NCBI GenBank assembly: GCA_013153575.1
Contig: JAADEE010000227.1
Coordinates: forward strand, 1-5,856
DNA length: 5,856 nucleotides
Origin: Chlorobiota bacterium
GTDB taxonomy: Bacteria > Bacteroidota > Bacteroidia > Bacteroidales > JAADGE01
Reading direction: 5' to 3'
Under the pieces are notes generated by a model. It did no database searches and was not told where the DNA came from. It was given only the letters and a program-made list of their open reading frames with translations. Below, in pieces: positions 1-5,430 of the stretch (position 1 is the stretch's first letter; each line of letters begins with the position of its first letter). A program made the translations under genes and the position numbers.

Positions 1-2
1 TA

Positions 3-740
3 TTTGGATTAAATAAAGATAGAGAAGGAATAATTACAAGATATTTAAAGGAGAAAAACAATTGGACACCCCATTTAAACAATTCTAAAAAATACATTTT
101 AAATTCTGCTAAAAATAAAAAAAAAGAAACTGCTGTTATACTTGGTAGTGGTTGGTGGCTTGATTTACCTTATATTGAACTTTCAAAAATGTTCAAGAAA
201 TTATATTTTGTTGATATTTCGCATCCAAACCAAATAAAACATAAAGCAAAACAATTTACAAACATTGAACTTGTTACTGCTGATATATCCGGAACATTCA
301 AGTCAATTTATGAATTAAAAAAGAAACGTTCTTCAAACATAATTAACGATTTAAATATAGATGTAAACAATTTTGGTTTACCAAAAAACATTAAAGCCGA
401 TTTTGTTGTTTCTCTTAATTTAATCAATCAATTATCATATTTCCCAAAAGCATTTCTATTAAAACACGAGCTTATTTCTGAAAATGAAGTTAATGATATT
501 GTAAAAAAAATTGAAGATACACATATTGCAAATTTACCAAAAAATAAATCTTGCATTATTGCTGACTTCTATCAGTATGAATATGACTTTAAAGATGTTT
601 TGAAAAAAGAAAGCATTAGAACTTTAGCAGAACTTCCTAAAAATAATTCGCGTAAAGAGTGGATTTGGGATTTTGACCTTTCAGGAAATTTTATAAATAA
701 CAGAAAGGTAAAATTTAATGTTGCTGCTCTGCAAGTTTAA
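3..740 (+). CDS. Rossmann-fold, SAM-methyltransferase-like protein (5'-truncated by window edge)
   Basis: The reading frame is open from the first full codon at position 3 to TAA at 738-740, giving 245 residues; the true start lies to the left of the window. The first in-frame ATG, at 189, is not a credible start because it falls after the nucleotide-binding motif. Visible features, numbered from the first residue here: a basic N-terminal part containing WTPHL (21-25); a beta strand and glycine loop VILGSGWWLD (45-54); a second strand ending in an acidic residue, LYFVDI (67-72); and ADFVVSLNLINQL, which looks like strand 4 of a class I methyltransferase. This order resembles a SAM-dependent methyltransferase core, but the glycine loop (GSGWWLD) is not the usual GxGxG and I see no catalytic signature. 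Substrate is unknown. The 3' end overlaps the convergent transporter gene by 26 bp. The fold assignment is inference; that the frame is coding is well supported. Confidence 0.72.
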   Translation, partial: FGLNKDREGIITRYLKEKNNWTPHLNNSKKYILNSAKNKKKETAVILGSGWWLDLPYIELSKMFKKLYFVDISHPNQIKHKAKQFTNIELVTADISGTFKSIYELKKKRSSNIINDLNIDVNNFGLPKNIKADFVVSLNLINQLSYFPKAFLLKHELISENEVNDIVKKIEDTHIANLPKNKSCIIADFYQYEYDFKDVLKKESIRTLAELPKNNSRKEWIWDFDLSGNFINNRKVKFNVAALQV

Positions 741-2106
741 GCCTTTTAGTGTATATTCTACCAAGTATTGTAATTGACACAATAAAAGAAATTGCAATAA
801 CCGGAAGCATTAAAGCAAAATCTGTACTTGCTAAATCATAACCTATTGTTTTTGCAACAGCTTTAAATATATTAGTTAAACCTAAAATCATTGTTACCCA
901 CAGAACAAGTGTCATTAAAATATTTGAAGTCCAACTATTTAGATTTTCTTTTCCAATTATTTCCGGGTCGTTTACTACGTAAATTAAAAATATTGCAATC
1001 ATAGGAAGTATCAACCCGTTAAATGCTTGTGCAATAATAATAGCAGGTATAGGTTTCACTTCTAAAAAACCAAATATTAAACCTGTCCCTAATACTCCTG
1101 CAAGAACCAATTTAAAATAAAGCTTATTTGTGCCCCATTTTTTTTCATTATCTTCATTAACAAACAAACTTCTTGCAGTAATTGCCGATGCCAATGGCGA
1201 AGTTACTGCTGAAGAAAAACCTGCTGCAAACATACCAAACCCAAAAACATAAACTGCAAACATTCCAATTTCTCTTTGAAGATGTTCTGTCAATAAAGAA
1301 TATCCATCCTTATCAAAATTAATAGATGACAAAAATTGAAGTTTTTCAGCATTAGGCATTTCTGCAGTAATTGCATTTCCAACTCCCATAATTGACATAG
1401 AAATAATTCCTCCTAAAATAATTGCTACGCTTAAACCAAAACGCATATCTTTAATAGATTGTTTTTTATTTAAAGCACCTGAACCAAGAAATAAATCATA
1501 AGGAATTACAGTTGTTCCAATAAGTGCCATTATTAAAAAAGCTGAACCTGTTCCTTCGGGAATTACAGGAATTACACTACCTTTTATAACTTGCGACCAA
1601 TCCGGTTTTAATGCTAATGCTGTATATAAAAAAGCAATACCCATTAAAAACACAACTAATCCCATTAGCTTTGCTATTGTATGAACTGAATCTAAAAGAA
1701 AAACTAAAATTGCTAATATGCCAATTCCTCCAACAAAAATATATGAAGGAACATCAAAAATCATCCCTAATCCTTCAACTGCACCTAAAATGTTTCCTGC
1801 TTCATAAGCAGCACAACCCACAACAATTGCTACAATTACAATAAATAAAACTAACATTTTGCTTGATTTGCCTTCAAACTTTTTAGCAATTGCTTCGCCT
1901 AAATTCATTTGGCTGTTTATGGTAAGTCGTGCACTTGCTTCTTGAAGTAATAATGCCGCAAATGTTGAGAAAACTAATGCCCAAAGAAGTTGAAAGTTAT
2001 AAAAAACGCCGGCTTTTGTTGCAGTTGTAATTGTTCCCGGACCAATAAATGCCGCAGAAACAACAGACCAAAACAAAACACTTACAATACGTTTTTTTAT
2101 AGACAT
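715..2106 (-). CDS. Nramp (SLC11)-family membrane transporter with non-canonical metal site
   Basis: This is a 463-residue inner-membrane protein with about twelve hydrophobic segments (near residues 8-24, 37-57, 83-108, 122-138, 144-163, 187-207, 223-246, 282-312, 331-348, 354-378, 394-416 and 430-449), the length and layout of Nramp proton-coupled divalent-metal importers. Family hallmarks include the broken helix 1 with a Pro-Gly (GPGT, 22-25), QEASARL after helix 2 (55-61), helix 6 with IPYDLFLGSG (201-210) and AQAFNGLILP in helix 10 (Gln360 retained). The metal-binding DPGN of helix 1 reads GPGT here, and the MPH of helix 6 reads IPY. In helix 3 the Asp and Glu of the proton route appear as Glu102 and Asn105. 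Family membership is therefore strong, but Mn/Fe import is not supported by the residues. ATG at 2106 is chosen because helix 1 begins a few residues later; no Shine-Dalgarno is present. It lies 30 bp downstream of the AIG2-like gene on the same strand, with a possible promoter of its own in that gap. Confidence 0.9.
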   Translation of the reverse strand: MSIKKRIVSVLFWSVVSAAFIGPGTITTATKAGVFYNFQLLWALVFSTFAALLLQEASARLTINSQMNLGEAIAKKFEGKSSKMLVLFIVIVAIVVGCAAYEAGNILGAVEGLGMIFDVPSYIFVGGIGILAILVFLLDSVHTIAKLMGLVVFLMGIAFLYTALALKPDWSQVIKGSVIPVIPEGTGSAFLIMALIGTTVIPYDLFLGSGALNKKQSIKDMRFGLSVAIILGGIISMSIMGVGNAITAEMPNAEKLQFLSSINFDKDGYSLLTEHLQREIGMFAVYVFGFGMFAAGFSSAVTSPLASAITARSLFVNEDNEKKWGTNKLYFKLVLAGVLGTGLIFGFLEVKPIPAIIIAQAFNGLILPMIAIFLIYVVNDPEIIGKENLNSWTSNILMTLVLWVTMILGLTNIFKAVAKTIGYDLASTDFALMLPVIAISFIVSITILGRIYTKRLKLAEQQH

Positions 2107-2124
2107 AATTTATTATATAACTTA

Positions 2125-2132
2125 CAAATATA
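2125..2132 (-). promoter_or_regulatory. possible -7 box ahead of the Nramp-like gene
   Basis: On the minus strand the site reads TATATTTG, an exact match to the Bacteroidota sigma-ABfr -7 consensus TAnnTTTG. It falls in the 30-bp gap between the AIG2-like gene and the transporter, 18 bp before the ATG at 2106, so a transcript would have a leader of only about a dozen bases. No TTTG -33 element is visible; the nearest is TTTC about 21 bp upstream. In DNA this AT-rich, chance matches are expected, so this is only a candidate. Confidence 0.3.
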
Positions 2133-2136
2133 GTTT

Positions 2137-2646
2137 TTATTTATTTAAATATTGAAACATATGTTTGATTAATCTTTCAGATTTATCATTTAAATCAATA
2201 TTTTTTTCAAGAAAGTTTTTTATCTCATTAACAGGCTTACATCTTTCAATCCAATCACCATTAACTATTTTTTTAGGTTCATTTCTTCTTTTATAAACAA
2301 AAGCAAATTCTGCATCCTCAATGTTATATGTTTTTTTTCCTTCATGCAGCTTCCATATAGGCGTTATATCTAAATCATAGCCTTTAGGAAATTCTCTTGA
2401 ATTACTTTCTAAATGGTCAATTCTTTGTAAACCGGGAAAATCCATATAATAAAGTTCCCCAATTGTTGCAACATTCTTTTCTGTAAAATCAATATAGGCA
2501 CTTCCTATTTCAGATTTCATAAGTTGCCCTTCCGTGTAATATTTCCCTGCATATTCACTGCCACTCATGTAATAGTCAAGCCTTCCGCCTTTACGTAAAG
2601 TTCCAAAAACAAATACTTTAATAGGAAAATCATTATTATTAATCAT
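2137..2646 (-). CDS. gamma-glutamylcyclotransferase / AIG2-like family protein
   Basis: This 169-residue soluble protein belongs to the GGCT-like (AIG2, YtfP) fold, whose members release 5-oxoproline from gamma-glutamyl amines or peptides. The signature is seen in order: VFVFGTLRKGG (11-21), the substrate loop that usually reads VYGTLxxG, with Phe14 for the common Tyr; IGELYYMD (62-69); and RIDHLES (75-81), in which Glu80 lines up with the catalytic glutamate of human GGACT (LDDFES, Glu82). A later AFVYKR strand and the NGDWIER segment (129-135) match the usual C-terminal part. It is somewhat longer than the smallest family members because of a helical tail (residues 140-169). The physiological substrate cannot be read from sequence. 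It is the first gene of a two-gene minus-strand unit with the Nramp-like transporter and is divergent from the LOG gene across 54 bp. ATG at 2646 puts the start ten residues before the first strand; there is no Shine-Dalgarno. Confidence 0.85.
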   Translation of the reverse strand: MINNNDFPIKVFVFGTLRKGGRLDYYMSGSEYAGKYYTEGQLMKSEIGSAYIDFTEKNVATIGELYYMDFPGLQRIDHLESNSREFPKGYDLDITPIWKLHEGKKTYNIEDAEFAFVYKRRNEPKKIVNGDWIERCKPVNEIKNFLEKNIDLNDKSERLIKHMFQYLNK

Positions 2647-2653
2647 TAATGTT

Positions 2654-2661
2654 TACTTTTG
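2654..2661 (+). promoter_or_regulatory. candidate -7 box for the LOG-recR-PLP enzyme unit
   Basis: The site reads TACTTTTG, an exact match to the Bacteroidota -7 consensus TAnnTTTG. It sits in the 54-bp divergent spacer, 39 bp before the ATG at 2701, which would give a leader of about 30 bases. No TTG-type -33 element is seen at the expected distance to the left, where the sequence is the start of the divergent gene. Position between divergent genes makes this the most plausible promoter in the window. Confidence 0.45.
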
Positions 2662-2681
2662 GAGTTTTAAAATTGCAAGAT

Positions 2682-2689
2682 AAAATATA
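2682..2689 (-). promoter_or_regulatory. weak candidate -7 box for the AIG2-like gene and transporter unit
   Basis: On the minus strand this reads TATATTTT, one base short of TAnnTTTG, 36 bp ahead of the ATG at 2646. If real, it would make the 54-bp spacer a bidirectional promoter region. No -33 element is visible and the sequence is low in complexity, so confidence is low. Confidence 0.2.
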
Positions 2690-2700
2690 AAACTTAATTT

Positions 2701-3270
2701 ATGAAAAATATATGCGTTTTTTGTTCATCAAGTGATGTTATTGATGATATTTATTTTAATGAAGCAAAGCTTTTAGCCGAAAAAATTGTAAAAGAAAACA
2801 AAACTTTTGTTTTCGGAGGTTCAGGTGTTGGACTTATGAAACATCTTGCAGTTAATGTTACCGAAAATAATGGTAATGCAATAGGTGTAATACCTCAAAA
2901 AATTGCAGACAAAGGACTTGCATGCAAACTTGTAAAAAACATGATTGTTACACCCGACATGCACACACGCAAAGAAAAACTAACAGAACTTTCCGATGCA
3001 TTTATTGTAATGGCAGGAGGATTTGGCACATTAGACGAGCTTTTTGAGGTTATAACTTTAAAGCAAGTTGGTTATCATAAAAAACCAATTATCATTCTTA
3101 ACACAAACGGTTTTTATAACGATTTAGTTCTGTTTTTTGAAACACTTTATAAAGAAAAAGTTGCAAAACCCGATTACCGAAAAATTTACTATATTGCAAA
3201 AGATGTTGATGATGCTTTCAATTATCTTAAAAATTATTCTGAAGAAAATAGTGTTAGTAAATGGTTCTAA
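2701..3270 (+). CDS. LOG-family protein (probable nucleoside-5'-monophosphate phosphoribohydrolase)
   Basis: This is a 189-residue cytosolic Rossmann-fold protein of the LOG / TIGR00730 family, which cleaves the N-glycosidic bond of nucleoside (or cytokinin riboside) 5'-monophosphates to give the free base and ribose 5-phosphate. Visible motifs: ICVFCSSS (4-11), the phosphate-side first strand; FGGSGVGLM (38-46), usually YGGGxxGLMG; the catalytic Arg-Lys pair in MHTRKEK (87-93, Arg90); and AGGFGTLDE (105-113), matching PGGxGTxxE with Glu113 retained but Ala in place of the first Pro. The following ITLKQVGYHKKPIIILN is highly typical. Length is normal for type I LOGs. It opens a plus-strand unit, with recR 24 bp downstream. 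Bacteria often carry such genes without making cytokinins, so a role in AMP turnover or base salvage is as likely; that is inference. ATG at 2701 directly precedes the first strand. Confidence 0.9.
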   Translation: MKNICVFCSSSDVIDDIYFNEAKLLAEKIVKENKTFVFGGSGVGLMKHLAVNVTENNGNAIGVIPQKIADKGLACKLVKNMIVTPDMHTRKEKLTELSDAFIVMAGGFGTLDELFEVITLKQVGYHKKPIIILNTNGFYNDLVLFFETLYKEKVAKPDYRKIYYIAKDVDDAFNYLKNYSEENSVSKWF

Positions 3271-3294
3271 AATAAAAAAATATTAAAAGTATAA

Positions 3295-3909
3295 ATGCAA
3301 GATACAAACTACTCATCAAAATTATTAAATAATGCTGTTGCAGAATTTGCAAAGTTACCCGGAATTGGTAGCAAAACTGCACTTAGGCTCGTACTTCATC
3401 TTCTAAAAAAAACAGAAGAAGACGTTACAATATTTGGTGAAACCATGATTGAACTTAAAAAAAACATAAAGAAATGTAAAATATGCAAAAACGTATCAGA
3501 CAATGAAATATGTGACATTTGTAAAGATAACCAAAGAAACAAAGAACAAATTTGTGTAGTTGAAAATATTAATGATGTAATTGCAATTGAAAAGACAAGG
3601 CAATTTGATGGACTTTATCATGTACTTGGAGGATTAATTTCGCCAATGGATGGAATTGGTCCTGACAATTTAGAAATTGATGCCCTAATTGAAAGACTTG
3701 CAAATGGTAACATAAACGAAATAATTTTTGCACTAAACACAACACCCGAAGGCGACACAACAAACTATTATTTACATAAAAAAATATCAGGGTTTAATAT
3801 TAAAATAACAGCACTTTCTCGTGGAGTTTCAATAGGTAGTGAACTACAATATACCGATGAACTTACTCTTGGAAGGTCAATTGTTAATAGAATTCCTTTT
3901 GAGAACTAA
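3295..3909 (+). CDS. recR: recombination mediator protein RecR
   Basis: This 204-residue protein has the normal RecR length and complete architecture. It acts with RecO (and RecF) to load RecA onto SSB-coated gaps during recombinational repair, forming a ring-shaped clamp. Seen in order: a helix-hairpin-helix, LPGIGSKTALRL (21-32); a four-cysteine zinc finger with Cys61, Cys64, Cys73 and Cys76; and a Toprim domain starting at ICVVE (86-90), with YHVLGGLISPMDGIGP (108-123) and PEGDTT (151-156). The C-terminal ALSRGVSIGSELQYTDE (173-189) corresponds to the usual RLARGLPVGxxLEYxDE. All key residues are present, so it should be functional. It starts 24 bp after the LOG gene and ends 21 bp before the PLP-enzyme gene, with no promoter-like box in either gap, so the three are probably cotranscribed. 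In many bacteria recR sits with dnaX and ybaB/ebfC; neither is in view here. Confidence 0.98.
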   Translation: MQDTNYSSKLLNNAVAEFAKLPGIGSKTALRLVLHLLKKTEEDVTIFGETMIELKKNIKKCKICKNVSDNEICDICKDNQRNKEQICVVENINDVIAIEKTRQFDGLYHVLGGLISPMDGIGPDNLEIDALIERLANGNINEIIFALNTTPEGDTTNYYLHKKISGFNIKITALSRGVSIGSELQYTDELTLGRSIVNRIPFEN

Positions 3910-3930
3910 AACTAAGAATTATACAGTAAA

Positions 3931-4842
3931 ATGAAAAAACTAGATGCAACATTAAAAGAAGCACCGGTACAAAAAACAACTTTTAAAGGACGTGAATATT
4001 GGTTAAAAAGAGATGACTTAATAAACCATTATTTCAACGGAAATAAAGCTCGTAAATTTCAATATTTTCTTGAAAAAGATTTATCACAATACACAACAGT
4101 AGCATCTTATGGAGGAAATCAATCAAATGCAATGTATTCACTTTCGGCATTTGCAAAAATTAAAGGTTTAAAATTTGATTACTACGTGAAACCCATTTCG
4201 AAATGGCTTAAAGAAAACCCCGTTGGCAATTTTAAAGCTGCACTTGAAATGGGTATGAATTATATTGAACTTAATGATTATGAAGATTTCTTCCAAAGAA
4301 TGTCAAAACCTGAAAAAACATTTCATGAATTAGGCAAAGATACACTGCTAATAAGGCAAGGCGGTGCAGAAAAAGAAGCAGAATACGGAGTTAAAATTCT
4401 TGCAGATGAAATAAATTCTTTTGCAAAAGAAAAAGGAATAAAAGATTTATCGGTTTTTATACAATCCGGCACAGGAACAACAGCAGTTTTCTTACAAAAA
4501 CATCTTAATCATAAAGTTTATACAACCCCAAATATAGGTGATAGTGAATATTTAAGAAAACAATTTTCGCTTTTAGTTGAAGACGAAAAACTTCATCCTA
4601 CAATACTTGAAAGTCCTAAAAAATATCAATTCGGAAAATTATATCCTGAATTTTATAACATCTGGAAAGAAATAAATGAAGAAACAGGAATTGAGTTTGA
4701 ACTACTGTATGATCCTGTTACACTTATTGTTATGAATGAATATCAAAAAAACTTAAAAGGCGAAATTATGTACATACATAGTGGTGGTACCTTCGGTAAT
4801 GAAAGTATGATAAATAGATATAATAGATTCTTTAAGAAGTAG
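3931..4842 (+). CDS. PLP-dependent enzyme of the ACC deaminase / D-cysteine desulfhydrase family, substrate uncertain
   Basis: This 303-residue protein is a fold-type II (tryptophan synthase beta-like) PLP enzyme. Seen in the sequence: YWLKRDDL (23-30), the usual substrate-side strand; GNKARKF (37-43), where Lys39 is the Schiff-base lysine; SYGGNQSNAMYS (59-70), matching the loop that carries the nucleophilic serine (Ser78 of ACC deaminase); QSGTGTTA (178-185), the phosphate-binding loop; and HSGGTFG (283-289) near the end. It is about 35 residues shorter than classical ACC deaminases (about 338). The DPVYxGK segment bearing the catalytic Tyr-Glu of ACC deaminase, or Tyr-Thr in D-cysteine desulfhydrases, reads DPVTLIV (261-267), so both named activities are doubtful. 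It is the last gene of the LOG-recR unit, and its TAG faces that of mntP across two bases. ATG at 3931 leaves a family-typical short N-terminus; no Shine-Dalgarno is present. Family is certain, reaction is not. Confidence 0.87.
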   Translation: MKKLDATLKEAPVQKTTFKGREYWLKRDDLINHYFNGNKARKFQYFLEKDLSQYTTVASYGGNQSNAMYSLSAFAKIKGLKFDYYVKPISKWLKENPVGNFKAALEMGMNYIELNDYEDFFQRMSKPEKTFHELGKDTLLIRQGGAEKEAEYGVKILADEINSFAKEKGIKDLSVFIQSGTGTTAVFLQKHLNHKVYTTPNIGDSEYLRKQFSLLVEDEKLHPTILESPKKYQFGKLYPEFYNIWKEINEETGIEFELLYDPVTLIVMNEYQKNLKGEIMYIHSGGTFGNESMINRYNRFFKK

Positions 4843-4844
4843 GG

Positions 4845-5402
4845 CTAAAAATATAAATGCTCAATTAAAATTTTAAGTCCAATTGAAATTAAAACAATTC
4901 CACCAATAATTTCAATGTACTTCCCTACCCTTTTTCCAAGAAATTTGCCTAATTGTAAACCAATTATTGAGGCAATAAATGTAATGATCCCAATAATAAA
5001 AGTACTTATAACAATTGAAAAGTCCAGTAATGCAAAACTAATTCCAACAGCAAAAGCATCAACGCTTGTAGCAAATGATTGAGTAATTATTGTAAGAAAA
5101 CTAAGTTCGGTATTCTTTATAGTTTCATCACTATAAAAACTTTCATAAATCATTTTTGAGCCAATAAATGCAAGAAGTATAAACGCAACCCAATGGTCAA
5201 CTTCTTTAACATATTCAGCAATTCCTGTTCCTGCATACCAGCCAATCAATGGCATTAATGCTTGAAAAATTGCGAAAGAAAATGCAATTAATAATTTATT
5301 TTTTAAAGACAGGTTTCTAATTGTCAGTCCGTCTGCAACAGAAACAGCAAAAGAATCTATCGACAGACCTATTGCAATTAAAACAATAACTGCTATACTC
5401 AT
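4845..5402 (-). CDS. mntP: manganese efflux pump MntP
   Basis: This is a 185-residue inner-membrane protein with six hydrophobic segments (about 3-25, 37-60, 70-88, 103-125, 128-150 and 163-181), the size and topology of MntP (formerly YebN, DUF204), which exports Mn(II) and protects against manganese excess. The internal duplication is plain: LSIDSFAVS (13-21) in helix 1 and TSVDAFAVG (112-120) in helix 4, carrying the essential aspartates Asp16 and Asp115. FQALMPLIGW (46-55) and the C-terminal GGIVLISIGLKILIEH are also characteristic. In enterobacteria mntP is controlled by MntR and a yybP-ykoY riboswitch. Here only 28 bp separate it from the stop of gldD, too little for that riboswitch, so it is probably cotranscribed with gldD or driven by a promoter inside it. 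ATG at 5402 starts right before helix 1. Confidence 0.96.
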   Translation of the reverse strand: MSIAVIVLIAIGLSIDSFAVSVADGLTIRNLSLKNKLLIAFSFAIFQALMPLIGWYAGTGIAEYVKEVDHWVAFILLAFIGSKMIYESFYSDETIKNTELSFLTIITQSFATSVDAFAVGISFALLDFSIVISTFIIGIITFIASIIGLQLGKFLGKRVGKYIEIIGGIVLISIGLKILIEHLYF

Positions 5403-5430
5403 TATATTGAATTTGTTAAAAGAATATTGA

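Noticed and set aside
117..125. Run of nine A residues as a phase-variation tract
   Set aside because: It encodes lysines in a Lys/Asn-rich stretch of an AT-rich genome where runs of eight A or T recur (503-510, 2331-2338, 3457-3464); nothing points to a contingency locus.
189..740. ATG at 189 as the start of a complete 183-residue protein
   Set aside because: The same frame is open to the left edge of the window and encodes the glycine-loop strand VILGSGWWLD just upstream, so the gene is truncated by the window rather than starting at 189.
1611..1844. Plus-strand open frame of 77 codons
   Set aside because: It lies wholly inside the Nramp-like gene on the other strand and is rich in Leu, Gln and Lys in low-complexity runs, with no family resemblance; it is a shadow frame.
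3569..3763. Minus-strand open frame of 64 codons
   Set aside because: It lies inside recR, which has every expected motif; the translation is low-complexity Leu/Gln/His-rich.
4828..4838. Palindrome TTCTTTAAGAA as a terminator
   Set aside because: The stem is at most five A/T-rich pairs with almost no loop, it lies in coding sequence, and no T-run follows on either strand.
5403..5430. yybP-ykoY manganese riboswitch ahead of mntP
   Set aside because: The gap is only 28 bp of AT-rich sequence with no paired structure visible; the aptamer needs roughly 100 bases.
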